64,000 nt of DNA from Valencia hispanica (GCA_963556495.2 OY747713.1:2504821-2568820); one strand, 5' to 3'; positions 1 to 25,864 are shown, counted from the stretch's first letter. The notes: generated by a model from the sequence alone, not told the origin. Numbers and translations are program-made.

Positions 1-13835
<13,835 letters not shown>

Positions 13836-14195
13836 ACCATCATGGAGACCTGCCTGGTCCACACCTCGCAGACCAACAGAGTGCCAAACAAGGAGGAGCT
13901 GAACCATTAAACCTAAAGTTTTCTGTCGTCACTGCCTGTTCCGGTGCAGCATCTGTAGAGTTTCCTGGCCTGCCACAGCTGAGAGGATGGAGCCGCTCAG
14001 AGCGTCCGCCGTCTGACCCTGGAACAGCTATTATTCTGGTGTTGTTCCTGTGACCTTCAGTTGAACTTTGTGTGTGTTTGCTGTTTTTTTTGTCCTGAAT
14101 CGTTGAGTTATTTAACATCAGCAGCGCCGTACGGGCCGGCCGCACCTGTAAATGTAAAAAAGAGCGGCTGCCTCCTGCTACAGGAGAGACCTGTG

Positions 14196-14205
14196 AATAA
14201 ATAAA
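14196..14205 (+). terminator. map7d1: map7d1 polyadenylation signals
   Basis: Two overlapping AATAAA hexamers (14196-14201 and 14200-14205) lie 360 bases after the map7d1 stop codon, with no coding potential in between. This marks the likely transcript end near 14215-14225, giving a 3' UTR of about 0.4 kb. Confidence 0.7.
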
Positions 14206-14225
14206 GCTTTGAGAAAAGGGAGCGA

Positions 14226-15442
14226 GCGCCGTGTGTTTGTTGTTCTCCACCCCAGGAACCTGCTGGAGCACACCCTGATCTCATCCCAAAGCTCCAGGGA
14301 TCCGGATGGAACGGCTCCTCAGTCATCCTGACAGACTCCAGTTGGATGCTGGTTCTGGAACAGTGCAGCCAGACCCAGTTTACTGTAAACCGGACGGGTC
14401 AGAGCCAGGAGGGAGACGGGTGGATCATCCACAGGAGGGTCCTCCAACCTGTTCTTCAGACCTTCCACAGCAGCTTCTATTACGTTTGTCCAAAAATGAT
14501 AACCAGATCACGGTTTTAAATAGAAATATAACAGGTTTCAGCAGCTTTCCAGGTTTTTTATAGAATAATTTCACTGAATTTCCACATCAGAATAAAACAA
14601 AAGGTGACAGTAATATTGTTTAAGATCTATTTTCTTATCAGGGTCATACGTGCCAGTGGTACACAACGAATCACCACTGGCATAGGTTTGACTGTGTTTA
14701 TTTTGATATTTATCCAGGTTACATGTAAGCTCATATAGGTGTGAGCATACCTCCACCATTTCATGTTTTTCATTCATCATTCACAGGTACATATGTTACT
14801 TACATTTAAAAGTTGTTAATTAGCTTTATTAGCTTTTTGGAGCTCTTAGAGAGCTCCACAGGGGGAAATACTGTGGTAAATGCTGCACGTCTGAGGTGTT
14901 CCCATCCAAGATGCAGGAATATGTGTGTTTCTTAGTCTTATGTGGAGTTACTGTTGGTGTCAGAGTTGTCCTTGGTCTCTTCTGTGTATTCGCACAATCC
15001 ATTGAACTGCTTGCGAGTGCTGACTAGCGGTGGTGGTAGAATGATCTGAAACGTTTAACATGAACGCGCTTGACGTCACATCCGCAGACAGCGCGGGAAA
15101 ATCCGACCCGACAGAAAATAGAAAAAAATTAGATACGGGCTGATAGGTGCAGCAACTGTGAGCTGACAAGGTGTCAGTATGATCATCAGGAGATGTTTGA
15201 GTCATAAATGGTCAAATAAAAAGGCTATTGTTACGTTTATTTTGGGGGGAAAAGTTGCATATAGCCTCTTTAACCAAGTTTTGTTTTTTTATTTTACAAC
15301 CTTAAAATAGAAATAACATGGCTGTTGTTTGAAAACAAATTCCTACAGCAGATATTCATTAGACATAATCAGGTCAGATAACAGCGGCTCTAAATGGGTT
15401 TTATTCATCTGTACTGAGGTCAGAAATGTCTCTGGGTCATGG
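14226..15442. other. intergenic, nothing recognised
   Basis: Between the map7d1 poly(A) signal and the minisatellite. Short frames exist but show no family I can name. Confidence 0.4.
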
Positions 15443-15855
15443 AGGTAGCAGAACTGTGGTCTGCAGGAGGAGAACATGAATGTAGCAGAACTGTGTTCTG
15501 CAGGAGAACATGCAGGGAGAACTGTGGTCTGCAGGAGGAGAACATGAAGGCAGAACTGTGGTCTGCAGGAGGAGAACATGAATGTAGCAGAACTGTGTTC
15601 TGCAGGAGAACATGCAGGGAGAACTGTGGTCTGCAGGAGGAGAACATGAAGGCAGAACTGTGGTCTGCAGGAGGAGAACATGAAGGGAGAACTATGTTCT
15701 GCAGGAGAACATGAAGGGAGAACTGTGTTCTGCAGGAGAACATGAAGGGAGAACTGTGGTCTGCAGGAGGAGAACATGCAGGGAGAACTGTGGTCTGCAG
15801 GAGGAGAACATGCAGGGAGAACTGTGGTCTGCAGGAGGAGAACATGAAGGTAGCA
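15443..15855. repeat. minisatellite, about 26-37 bp units
   Basis: About a dozen units of the form GCAGAACTGTGGTCTGCAGG followed by AGGAGAACATGAA plus G, GG or TGTA. Units differ by short deletions (GGAGGAG or GGAG) and by the words TGTAGCA or GGGA. Frames open through it on both strands because unit lengths vary; they are repeat artefacts. Confidence 0.9.
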
Positions 15856-15989
15856 GCAGACCAGCTAACGGTTCCGTCCATGATGGCGTCGCTGTCGCTT
15901 TAAATTTTAAAACATTGTAAATAAACAGTTATTTGTCAGTTTTAAAATTAACTTTTGTTTTAAGTTATTAAAACTGATTTAGCAATTTT

Positions 15990-16068
15990 ACATCCACCAA
16001 ATCATGTAAAGCACCTTGAATTACCCTGCTGTTGAAAGTGTGCTATACAAATAAAATTGCCTTGCCTT
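15990..16068 (+). mobile_element. solo 3' tail of an L2-like LINE
   Basis: AATCATGTAAAGCACCTTGA, then a CTGCTGTTGAAAGTGTGC stem region and CAAATAAAATTGCCTTGCC. The same tail ends the LINE copy at 51490-51556 and occurs alone at 61632-61710. Confidence 0.75.
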
Positions 16069-18104
16069 GCCATTAGTTTTGTGGGTCAGATGTAATTTAA
16101 CTAGACCTCCACACGGTGGCAGCACTATTTCACATTGATGTTGACGGTTTTCTTTCCAGGTTCTGGCTGGTTTTCCCGGTTCCGTTGGGCTTGCTGAACT
16201 CATTCTTGTTCATGTTCTTCTTCTGATGCTCTACTGACTTGTTTCCGTTCTCCTTCCTGTGATGTAGAGTGGTCTGGATCTTTTCTCAAGGTCCTCCTGG
16301 ACTCCCAGGTCTTCTCTTAAACTTTAGCAGAACCATCTCAGCTGGATGTCCAGAATGTCTCTAAATAGTCTGAGAAAACTGGACCAGAGCAGAACCAAGG
16401 AAGAGAAGGAGATCTGAAGACCAACCTATGTTGATGACAGACTCCGTGTCTCAGTGGAGGTTCCTACACTTGGTTCAGAGAGCAGAAATGGTGGTTTCAA
16501 AAAGTCTGTGCTGTTCAGACTCAATGAGGTTCATCAATGGACTTCTGGAGAACAGGAAAGTACTTATGGACCTTTTCATCGTCATCTCCCTGCAGCCACT
16601 GGCTGGTACCATCTAGTATCAGCAGATGAGCCAGACATGCTGGTTGGAGCTTCCAGGATTTATAATCATGAAGAAAAAGCTGCTGAGTTAAGAAAAAACT
16701 GGTTGCCATGGTGATTCCCTCCCTTTCTGATGGACAAACAAACAGCGGCTGGGTCAGAACCAGAAGAAGTTCTGGAGCCGTGAGAGTCAGAACCTTCTGG
16801 ACGCCTCACACGGGTCTGCAGTGAGTCCTGTAGGAGTTCTGGCATAGAGGAGACAAAAGTACCTAACTGGATGGAGAAGCTGGAGATGAACCGAACCGGA
16901 TCAGAACCATCATCACATTCTAAGCTGAACATTCTGGGGAGGAAATCTGAAAAAATCCAAACTGGACTGGGTTAATCTCATTATAGTCTGTGGGTCCAAT
17001 TTACCCTTCTGTCATCATCATCATCATCACGTTCTGCAGCGACCGACGGTGCCGACACACCATTCCGGATCAAGACCCAGGTTTCAACCCAAAAGATCCA
17101 GAATCTGTAAACCTTTCTTTTATTAATAACTGAGACTCTTTTTAGGATTAGTCTGATCAATAAAATATTGCTTGTTTAATTTACAGTCAAATGTTGTGTT
17201 TTTAATAGAAAAGTAAAAAAATTGGCCCCTGAGTTCTTCCAACTTGCTGATTTTGGGCTCAAACGTTTGGACAGCCCTGGTTTACGTTTAAAATACTAAA
17301 CTGATGAGGTGTGAGAAAAGAAACTGCAGGAGTGAAATCCCGACCCGACGTTCCTCGGATGGAAGAGCAGAAAACAGCAGAGCTGCTGAGGTAAAGACGG
17401 TTCTCGTCTCTTCTACGGCTGATTCTTGTTTGGCTTAAACCATAAAAATGGCAGTACGGAAACTGCAGGTTTGGTTTCCTGTTAACCTCCAGAACCAGAG
17501 ATGTAAAAAAAACAGGTCAACTCTGTCGTCTCTTAGTTTGCATCACTGCTGCTTTATGGAAATCAGATTATCCTATCTGGACTCAGTCAGAGAGGGAACA
17601 TTTGCATGTTTTTCAGGAATACATTCTCAGACTGAATCCATTCAGCTCAGCTTCACCTGACAGAGAATAAATCCAGCATCAAACACCGAGCCTGAGGCTG
17701 AAGAAGCTGCAGAGATGCAGTGGTTCTGCTGGAAACGGGGACTGATTCTGCAGAACCAACAGTTTTAGCTCTGATCCAAACACTGAATGCTGAACGTTTG
17801 GGATGTTTGTTCCTTTTAAAAGCTCTTTCAGCCTCGATGCTGCAGCTCTGAGTCGAGCAGCGTGGTAAAACGGCTGAGCGATTCCCTCCTCCTCCACATG
17901 CCACACCAGGTGACATCATGGTGAACGTCTGATCTCATCTTCCACATGAAAGCGCCAGAGGAGATTTAACGCCTGGAGGCAAACAGTTAAAAGTATCACA
18001 GCATCACAACTTGATTCAGAACGTTTCCAGAGCTGAGATTTCCCACAGAGGGAAATTAAAGGGGCCGGGCCCGTTCCTGAAATTAAGCTGCAAAAATAAA
18101 GGAG
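16069..18104. other. intergenic, mostly unrecognised
   Basis: A short (TCA)n run lies at about 17014-17027. The words TTTGGACAGCCCTGG near 17267 resemble the end of a hAT element but no partner end was found. No gene seen. Confidence 0.4.
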
Positions 18105-18313
18105 TGCTGAGAGTTGCTGAGCTGAAGTGGGCATACTTGTTGCCCCCCATCTCGGCACCTGTACGTTGGGGTTTACCCCGGTGAATGAGAGGGTAGCCTC
18201 CATACGGTTGGGGGGGGACGGGTCCTGACTGCAGATCAGAGTACCCACCCTTTTTGGAGTCCTTGGAGGGGGTGCTGGAGAGTGCTCCTCCCGGGGACTC
18301 CCTTGGAGACTTC

Positions 18314-20016
18314 TTTTCTTTTTTTTCTCCTTTCTTTTCCTCGTGTCCTGTTTGGCCGTGTGGAGCTCAGAATTGGTGTCTGAGTACCAAGTAGAAGCCC
18401 AACAGGTTTACTTTCACAAGCAGAGCAGTACAGCTTTTGCTATAGTCCTCCACTTGATATATGTGTGAAAAATCTTTATTATGAATTGCTGGGGTTTTAT
18501 TTCCTGATGTTATGGAAACGGAGACGGAAAATTAAGGAGAAGAAAGAAGGAAGATGAAGAAGAGAGGTAGGAAACAAAAAGTCAAGAGAGAGGGTGAGTT
18601 GAAAATACAAGAGAGGAAAGGGAACAAAGAAAACACAGGAAGACATTGAAGTCAAAAAAAAACAAAAGCAGGGACCCGACAAGGGACCAGCCGACGAGGG
18701 GCACCCGCCACCGCAGGGGCCGCGGCGGGCCGGCACGCACCGCCACGCGCCACGTCCGCCACGCGCCACCCCAGGCCAATTCCCACCGCCAACATCCCAG
18801 CACCCCACCCCTGCCCTATGTCGGGGCGCCCCACCGATAGCCGCAGCGGACGGACGACATCCCCAGGCCAAGCCCAGCCAGCACCTGGACACCAAGTTGT
18901 ACCAGCTCCTGAGTCCTGATCCTGTGTAATGCAGAGCGCTGAGACCAGGCATCCAACAAAGGCCAGGGCTGGTCCAACCCGCAAATGAACCGACCATTCA
19001 CGATGCGCACAGAACAGGTGATCGAACGAGCAGAGACGCTGGATAAGTATCCCGCCGAGCCACCGAACAGGCACCTGCCAACAATCCCAAACCTGGCATC
19101 CCCGAAAGAGGTGCCCCAACCAATAAAAGGAAGACATCGGCCCAGCACATCGGGTGACTGACACACCGGTCCACCCAGGCCCAGCCAGGCACCAGGTCCG
19201 AACCAGATTGACCACCGACGCACCAGTGGGCAGGGGCATCCGTCACTGGCAGGGAGGGACGGAGGGGAAGTAGGCCCCCCATTAGATGTAAGGCCTGAGG
19301 TGCGCCAGGCGAGAGGACAGCCCAAGACCCAACCTGAAAGGTAGACAAAGACATACAGACACAGTCATACGTTCCCTCCCTCTTAAACACATACACTCTC
19401 ACTGGCACACCAAGACACCCAAGAAATGACACTGTACCCTCACTCACACACCCCATACACACTTTATGCTCCCAGGTTCAGGTACCGATGCCCCAGTAGA
19501 GCCACCAGCCCCTGGACCCGGGAGATGGACCCCCTACCTTCTAAAACGGAGACAAGCAGCCCGCCAAGGGCCCCATAGTGGCGAAGCAGCCCGACAGCCC
19601 AGGACCCCGACCAGACCACCTGTTTCTCCTCCGGACCCCAACCCCTGATGGGCCGTAGCGAACAGGGGTGTGAGAAGACCTCTAGCCTTTATCCTCCCGC
19701 TTGAGTATGGTGTTGATGCGTGTTGTTATAATGTGCATTTAAAACAGAGGGGTGGGATGTGGGGAAGGCAGCCACACATCCCCCAACCTCCGCCCCAAGC
19801 CCTCAGTGTCTGTATGTGGTTTAACAGTGGGCACCGGCACCAGAGGGGGAGCTGATTGAACAGCTCCCCCTCTGGATGCCGAAAAGTGTGCCCACCCCAA
19901 AGTCCCTACATGTGTGTCTCATGAAAATGTTGTAAGTGGGAGTGTCTAATTGTCCATAACGAACACTATGTTCAGGCATAAAGGTATTCATATGTGCATT
20001 TGGCATCAGGTCTAGT
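18314..20016. mobile_element. unclassified 1.7-kb block within the RTE LINE
   Basis: Starts with a CT-rich run (TTTTCTTTTTTTTCTCC) and ends at about CAGGTCTAGTCCCTAGG, after which the endonuclease frame resumes. It contains a GC-rich core (18660-19650), a purine-rich run (18510-18660) and a strong hairpin (19827-19895). Long frames on the minus strand of the core look like products of base composition and match no family I know. I take it as an insertion or replacement of unknown class. Confidence 0.55.
19827..19895. repeat. strong imperfect hairpin
   Basis: A perfect 14-bp inner stem CAGAGGGGGAGCTG / CAGCTCCCCCTCTG (19841-19854 and 19861-19874) with loop ATTGAA. GGCA/TGCC and an outer 8-bp stem GTGGGCAC / GTGCCCAC (19827-19834 and 19888-19895) add to it. 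Confidence 0.85.
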
Positions 20017-20313
20017 CCCTAGGCCGCAGCTCGATGATCGACTTGGTTGTAATTTCATCTGACCTGCGGCCACATGTTTTGGACACTCAGGTGAGGTGGG
20101 GGGCTGAGCTGTCCACTGACTACTAACTGTTGGTGAGTCGGTTCCGATGGTGGGGGAGGATGCCGGACAGACATGGCAGGCCCAAAAGTGTTGTGAGGGT
20201 CTGCTGGGAACGTCTGGCAGATTCTTCCTGTCAGAAGGGGCTTCAACTCACACCTCCGGCAGAACTTCGAACACGTCCCGGGGGAGGCGGGGGACATTCA
20301 GTCCGAGTGGACC

Positions 20314-21396
20314 ATGTTCCGCGCCTCCATTGTCGAGGTGGCTGACCGAATCTGTGGCAGCAAGGTGGTCGGTGCCTGTTGGGGCGGCAACCCCCGAACC
20401 CGCTGGTGGACACCGGCGGTAAGGGATGCTGTCAGACTGAAGAAGGAGTTCTATCGGGTCTTTTTGGCTTGTGGGACCCCTGAAGCAGCTGATAGGTACC
20501 GGCGGGCCAGGCGGAGTGCGGCTCGGATGGTCGCTGAGGCAAAAACTCGGGGGTGGGAGGAGTTTGGAAAGGTCATGGAGAACGACTTCCGTACGGCATC
20601 AAAGCGATTCTGGTCCACCATCCGGCGTCTCAGGGGGGGGGGGAAGCGGTCTGCCACCAACACTGTTTACAGTGGGGATGGTGTGCTGCTGACCTCGACG
20701 TGGGACATTTTGGGTCGGTGGATGGAATACTTCGAAGACCTCCTCAATCCCACCAGCACGCCTTCCAATCTGGAAGCAGGGTCTGGGGACTTTAGATCGG
20801 CCTCACCAATCTCTGGTGCTGAGGTCACCGAGGTCGTTAAAAAGCTCCTTGGTGGCAAGGCTCCGGTGGTGGATGAGATTTGGCCGGAGTTCCTCAAGGC
20901 TCTGGATGTCGTGGGGCTGTGTTGGTTAAGGCAGCTCTGCAATGTTACGTGGGCATCGGGGGCAGTTCCCTTGGATTGGCAGACCGGGGTGGTGGTCCCC
21001 CTGTTTATAAAGGGAGACCACAGAGTGTGTTCCAACTACAGGGGGATCACACTTCTGAGCCTCCCTGGTAAGGTCTATTCAGGGGTTCTGGAGAGGAGGG
21101 TCCGACTGATAGTCGAACCTCGGATCCTGGAGGAACAATGCAGTTTTCGTCCTGGCCGTGGAACACTGGACCAGCTCTACACCCTCAGCAGGGTCCTGGA
21201 GGGTGCGTGGGAGTTCGCCCAACCGGTCTACATGTGTTTTGTGGACTTGGAGAAGGCGTTGGACCATGTCCCTCGGGGAGTCCTGTGGGGGGTGCTCCGG
21301 GAGTATGGGGCACCGGGCCCCTTGATACGGGCTGATACAACCAGTGTCAGAGTTTGGTTCTCATTGCCGGCAGTAAGTTGGGCTCATTTTCGGTGA
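20314..21396 (+). pseudogene. RTE reverse transcriptase, N-terminal and finger/palm part
   Basis: About 360 codons with the linker NPRTRWWTPAVRDAV, the RT block GVVVPLFIKGDHRVCSNYRG, then ISLLSLPGK-like motif (ITLLSLPGKVYSGVLERR) and CFVDLEKALDHVPRGVLWGVL, which has the first catalytic Asp (D in FVDLEKALD). The frame is lost after about 21330, where the region between blocks is shortened. Related fish elements continue here into the FADD block. Confidence 0.8.
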
Positions 21397-21485
21397 GAGT
21401 TGGACTCTGCCATGGTTGCCCTTTGTCACCAATCCTGTTCATAACTTTTATGGACATGATTTCTAGGCGCAGCCAAGGTGTTTAG

Positions 21486-22313
21486 GGGATCCGTTTTGGT
21501 GGCCTCAGGATTGGGTCTCTGCGTTTTGCAGATGACGTGGTCCTGTTGGCTTCATCGGAACGTGATCTACAGCTTTCGCTGGAGCGGTTCGCAGCCGAGT
21601 GTGAAGCGGCTGGGATGAGAATCAGCACCTCCAAATCTGAGGCCATGGTCTTGAGCCGAAAAAGGGTGGGGTGCCTTCTCCGGGTCGGTGATGAGGTCCT
21701 TCCCCAAGTGGAGGAGTTTAAGTATCTGGGGGTCTTGTTCATGAATGAGGGAAAAATGGAGCGGGAGATCGATAGACGGATTGGTGGGGCATCTGCAGTT
21801 ATGCGGGCGCTCTACCGGTCGGTCGTGGTCAAGAGAGAGCTGAGCCCAAAGGCGAAGCTCTCGATTTACCGGTCAATCTACGTTCCTACCCTCATCTATG
21901 GTCACGAACTCTGGGTGGTGACCGAAAGAATGAGATCACGGATACAAGCGGCTGAAATTAGTTTCCTCTGCAGAGTGTCTGGGCTCTCCCTTAGAGATAG
22001 GGTGAGAAGCTCGGTCATCCGGAGGGGGCTCAGAGTAGAGCCGCTGCTTCTCCACATCGAGAGGAGTCAGTTGAGGTGGCTCGGGCATCTGGTCAGGATG
22101 CCTCCTGGACGCCTCCCTGGTGAGGTGTTTCAGGCACTTCCCACCGGGAGGAGGCCCAGAGGAAGACCCAGGACACGCTGGAGGGACTATGTTTCTCGGC
22201 TGGCCTGGGAGCGCCTTGGGGTTCCTCCCGAGGAGCTGGAACAAGTGGCTGGGGAGAGGGAAGTCTGGGTCTCTTTGCTTAGGCTGCTGCCCCCGCGACC
22301 CGACCCCGGATAA
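21486..22313 (+). pseudogene. RTE reverse transcriptase, FADD and C-terminal part
   Basis: Open from just after a TAG at 21483. It contains RFADDVVLLAS (catalytic Asp pair at about 21528-21536), FKYLGVLFMNEGKMEREIDR, SIYVPTLIYGHELWVV and the C-terminal [18 protein letters not shown] with a basic [15 protein letters not shown] stretch typical of this clade. The stop falls just before the ATGG tail. Confidence 0.85.
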
Positions 22314-22323
22314 GCGGAAGAAA

Positions 22324-22395
22324 ATGGATGGATGGATGGATGGATGGATGGATGGATGGATGGATGGATGGATGGATGGATGGATGGATGGATGG
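22324..22395. repeat. (ATGG)n tail of the RTE LINE
   Basis: Eighteen uninterrupted 4-bp units directly after the LINE 3' end. Confidence 0.95.
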
Positions 22396-22510
22396 GAACG
22401 CCTTGGGGTTCCTCCCGAGGAGCTGGAAAAAGTGGCTGGGGAGAGGGAAGTCTGGGTCTCTTTGCTTAGGCTGCTGCCCCCGCGACCCGACCCCGGATAA
22501 GCGGAAGAAA
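22396..22510 (+). mobile_element. second RTE 3' end, tandem to the first
   Basis: Repeats 22209-22323 almost base for base (AACGCCTTGG for GCGCCTTGG, GAAAAAGTGG for GAACAAGTGG) and ends in the same AAGCGGAAGAAAATGG. It is either a second strongly truncated insertion into the ATGG tail or a duplication of the end plus tail. Confidence 0.9.
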
Positions 22511-22570
22511 ATGGATGGATGGATGGATGGATGGATGGATGGATGGATGGATGGATGGATGGATGGATGG
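22511..22570. repeat. (ATGG)n tail of the second RTE end
   Basis: Fifteen 4-bp units after the second LINE end. Confidence 0.95.
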
Positions 22571-24264
22571 AAAAAAGGAGTCAAATGCAGTTTTAATTTT
22601 CACTTTCCAACCATGAAATAAATCCAAACTCATGAGTTGCTTTCAGAGAGGCTCATAAACACGTGACTGTAGAGGATGATTCTGGTGAGAACATCTTCAC
22701 GCTTTAAAGGCTGAAAGCAAAGCTCTACATGTGGAGGAGATCTCATCAGTCTGATCTCACTGGTTAAAGCTGTCCTCCATTAACACCTCATCATATCAGG
22801 CTTCACGTTGTGGTGGGAGGAGGGATCTGCTGCGGTTAATTTTAACCTCGGCATGAACAACTGGCCGCAGAGGAGACCGTTTGAATGTTTCAGCAGAAGG
22901 TCAACGAGGGGCTGAGGTGTGACAATTCAAGGACAGACGTTCCTCCAGGCTGCCACTTGGATCTTAAGCTGTCACCATGTGGAGAATGTTAGGTGGGCGG
23001 GGCTTAAAGGGAGAACTGATTTGTTTTCATGATCTGATATCAGGAATTAATGTAAACAGGAGTGTCAAGCCTGATCAGTGTCTTTGAGCAAATGATCATC
23101 TAAGATGTTCCAGTTTGACACTAAATGTAAATAGGTGATGGTAGGAGGAGGTGATATCATGGTCTGGGCCTGGATCATCTCCTCTGATGCAGAAACATCC
23201 AGCAGAGATTCAGGAGAAACATCATCTTCTCCAGGGACCTCCATCATTTTCCACCAGGATGATGAAGAAGCACATTCCAGAGGCCTGGCTGAGGAAGAGG
23301 AGGGTACAGGAGCTCGGGTGTGATGGAGCATGAGAACAAGTCAAACATGCAGCTGCAGCATGGAGGAACAATTCAAACATATGCAAAATCCCATCATTTC
23401 CATCTGGATCGTCTGCATGTTTACCAGCTTCACATCAGATTCTTCCCTCTGAGTCCACCACTGAGTCTATTTTCTAGATACTCCCGCTGTCAAACTTTAG
23501 TTCAGGTCTTCCTGCAGCTGCTGCCGGATTGTTGAACAACTCCGGATAACCAGATAATCTCAGACTATGAGAGAACCTGTTGCGAGGACAAAGACAGAGG
23601 TCCTGCCTGACTGTTGGGGTTTGTTTTCCCGTCACCATGTGGGCTGAGCTCCCTGAGCTCAACAGGTGCTGCATGACCCGGTGAGAAGATCAGGGTCAGC
23701 GTGGCACAGCTGCAACGCTCACTCATCACTAACCAGTTGGCTTAAGGAAAATGGAGCCGCTGAAAACCTGAACAGATCTAGCTGAATTTCTAAATGAGCA
23801 AATTAAGAGCAACCCTGGCTGATCCTGACAAACATCCAGACACCTCAGGATGAGAAAAGCAGCACACCCATGAGAATCAGGCTGATAAAAGCTCATCTGT
23901 GGTGGATTTTTCCCTCTGTTGGTTTCAGGGCTAAATTTAGCTCCCATGAAACACAGAGCTCTTTGTGCTTCACAGACAGCTGACGATTTCCATCTCTCTG
24001 TTAAAACTAACAGGAACCTTTAATAAACCACCTTAGACAAACAGTTTTGAAGTATATTACAGGTATAAATTTGATATAGTTTCCTCTGCCGTGCTGATCT
24101 ATAGATTGATAATCCAGTCAGATAGACAACACTAACCCTAACTTGAAGACATGAAAACCTGAAGGACCTTTAATTCAGCTTTAGGTTTTTGTCTTTGGGT
24201 CTGTGCCTTTGAAAAACAATATGTTTTGCCTCTTCCTCTAGATGGAGTTAAATTGGCCTCTGAT
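22571..24264. other. intergenic, mostly unrecognised
   Basis: One possible degraded Tc1-type piece is at 23135-23260 (GGGDIMVWAW and later IIFHQDDEEA in the same frame, recalling the transposase core), too weak to call. No gene seen. Confidence 0.35.
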
Positions 24265-24700
24265 GATAAAGTAGAATAGAATAGAATAATCGTTTATTGT
24301 CCCACATAGTGGAAATTTGGCTGTAAGAGCAGCAAAGTGACCAATAATAGAAGCATTCACGATCATACAAGAAAGGTAGAAAAAGTATAAAAACAGAATT
24401 AAATTCATGTATACATTGAGGACACAATTTCAAAAACCAAAGTACTGTGCAGTTATTACTCTGATTCAATGTGCAACTGAGTAGCATAATTTAAAAAACA
24501 GTGAATGTTTACAGAATGTGCATGTGTAGTTAAGTAAGTAAACGTATTATTTACAAGAAGTTAACAGAATATAAACTGAGAAAAACAGATGTGCAAATTG
24601 CAGCTGCAGAAATGTTAAGTAAATTAGTCAAAAACAGTGCAAGTTACAGCAGTGATGTAAGCATAAATTGCTAAAAATTATTTTTAATGTTATTATTATT
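24265..24700. repeat. interspersed repeat of unknown class
   Basis: Begins with a GTAGAATAGAATAGAATAAT run and TTTATTGTCCCACATAGTGG. The segment TATTTACAAGAAGTTAACAG recurs with small changes at 42420-42450, and the AATAGAA...CTTTATTTGTC start recurs at 36378-36400. It is therefore a repeat family, class not known to me. Confidence 0.55.
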
Positions 24701-24724
24701 AAACATTATTAAAGAACACTGGTG

Positions 24725-24985
24725 TTACTTTGGCTAGGACATTTAAATCCCATATTAAACAGGTTTCTAGGATTTCTTTCTTTCACCTCCGGAATATTGC
24801 TAAAATGAGAAACATCCTGTCCAGGAGTGATGCTGAGAAACTAGTCCATGCATTTGTTACCTCAAGGCTGGACTACTGTAATTCTTTACTATCAGGAAGT
24901 CCACAAAATGCCATTAAAAGCCTTCAGTTGATCCAAAATGCTGCAGCAAGAGTTCTGATGAATATTAAAAAGAGGCAGTGTATGG
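24725..24985 (+). mobile_element. fragment of L2-like LINE (family of 46.6-48.5 kb)
   Basis: Encodes HIKQVSRISFFHLRNIAKMR, LVHAFVTSRLDYCNSLLSGS and [16 protein letters not shown], near identical to 47280-47515. It stops abruptly at both ends. Confidence 0.85.
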
Positions 24986-25050
24986 CACTGGTTTATAGTC
25001 GTTTAACATTCTTCTTCTTCTGGTGTTTTATGGTGGCTGGCAGACACTTT

Positions 25051-25864
25051 ATTTTTTTTCCCCCAAATAAAATTTTATAAACATTCTTAACAACAGTACA
25101 GAATCAATGTGTTAAGATGCAGTCAAATACAATTAATCAATAGGTCTGTAAAAACCAAACATTTTTACCAAAGTAAACAAATAATAATAATGATACAATA
25201 AAATAAAATACAACACAATAGAGGGGTCTGCTTTTAATGTTAAATTGAACTTATGAAGAAAGGTTCTTGTCTTTTAAAGTTTTATAATTTAAGTCACATT
25301 TTTTAATTGAGATAAAGTATGAATGTCGGTCGGATTTCTTAAAATGATTACATGAAGGGTTTTTTCCCACTCCACTTCATTTTGTGTTTACAATACTTAT
25401 CTCGCATTTTAAATAGATTGACTATATAAGTTTCATCAGGTGAAAAATCCAAATGACTAAAAATAAGTAATATTTGTAATTTTGATAAAACAAAATTCTT
25501 TCTAATTTTTTCAGTAAGGAGATTTTGTTCTTCAGACCAAAAAATGACAACCTGGGGACAATCCTCAAATAAATGTTCAATACTTTCTCTATCACCTTAA
25601 CAAAAAGAGCAGTTGTTACCTATATTTGGAAAGACACAACAAATCTGATCTTATACTGAATAATATGTATGTAACATTTTTAATAAAAATTAATTCTATA
25701 GGTAAATCTATATTTATAGGTAATAATAATGGCATTCCATAGCTTTTTGTTTAAATAACCCCATCTATATTTACAAATGGGAGTAGATAAGTAGAGTAGA
25801 CATTTGTTTGTAAACTTCTCATGCGTTATATTAGTTCCTTTGTGTCATGAAAGTCGACATGTAC
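25051..25864 (-). mobile_element. 5'-truncated L1-clade LINE with 16-bp target-site duplication
   Basis: On the minus strand it encodes the C-terminal end of an L1/Tx1-type ORF2 (ESIEHLFEDCPQVVIFWS, a zinc-knuckle-like region, then FSPDETYIVNLFK). The plus strand starts with a T run, which is the poly(A) tail. GGCTGGCAGACACTTT occurs at 25035-25050 and 25865-25880 on either side. This is textbook target-primed insertion. Confidence 0.85.

Larger units (their letters stand above)
18105..22322 (+). mobile_element. RTE/Rex3-like LINE, broken and interrupted
   Basis: Three parts are seen. At 18120-18313 is part of an apurinic-like endonuclease (VGILVAPHLGTCTLGFTPVN and VNERVAS). At 20017-20310 is the endonuclease end (SSDLRPHVLDTQV, GAELSTD). 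At 20314-22316 is the reverse transcriptase and C-terminal region, ending at AAGCGGAAGAAAATGG with a (GGAT)n tail. Tails of this kind are known for Rex3/RTE elements of fish. About 200 bp of the endonuclease middle is missing and replaced by 18314-20016. Stops and frameshifts are present (for example a TAG at 21483), so it is inactive. Confidence 0.85.

Noticed and set aside
14306..14563. Possible fibrinogen-like motif (DGWIIHRRV)
   Set aside because: Only a few residues agree; no Cys pattern, no flanking exons.
15343..15920. Repeated frames over 140 codons on the minus strand and plus strand
   Set aside because: Translation of the minisatellite; the repeated peptides have no known family and frames overlap.
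18497..19462. Minus-strand frames of 150-195 codons
   Set aside because: High GC makes stops rare; Cys/Trp/Gly-rich text without domain or splice support.
23135..23323. Tc1-like reading (GGGDIMVWAW)
   Set aside because: Too short and divergent to call as a feature; no ends.
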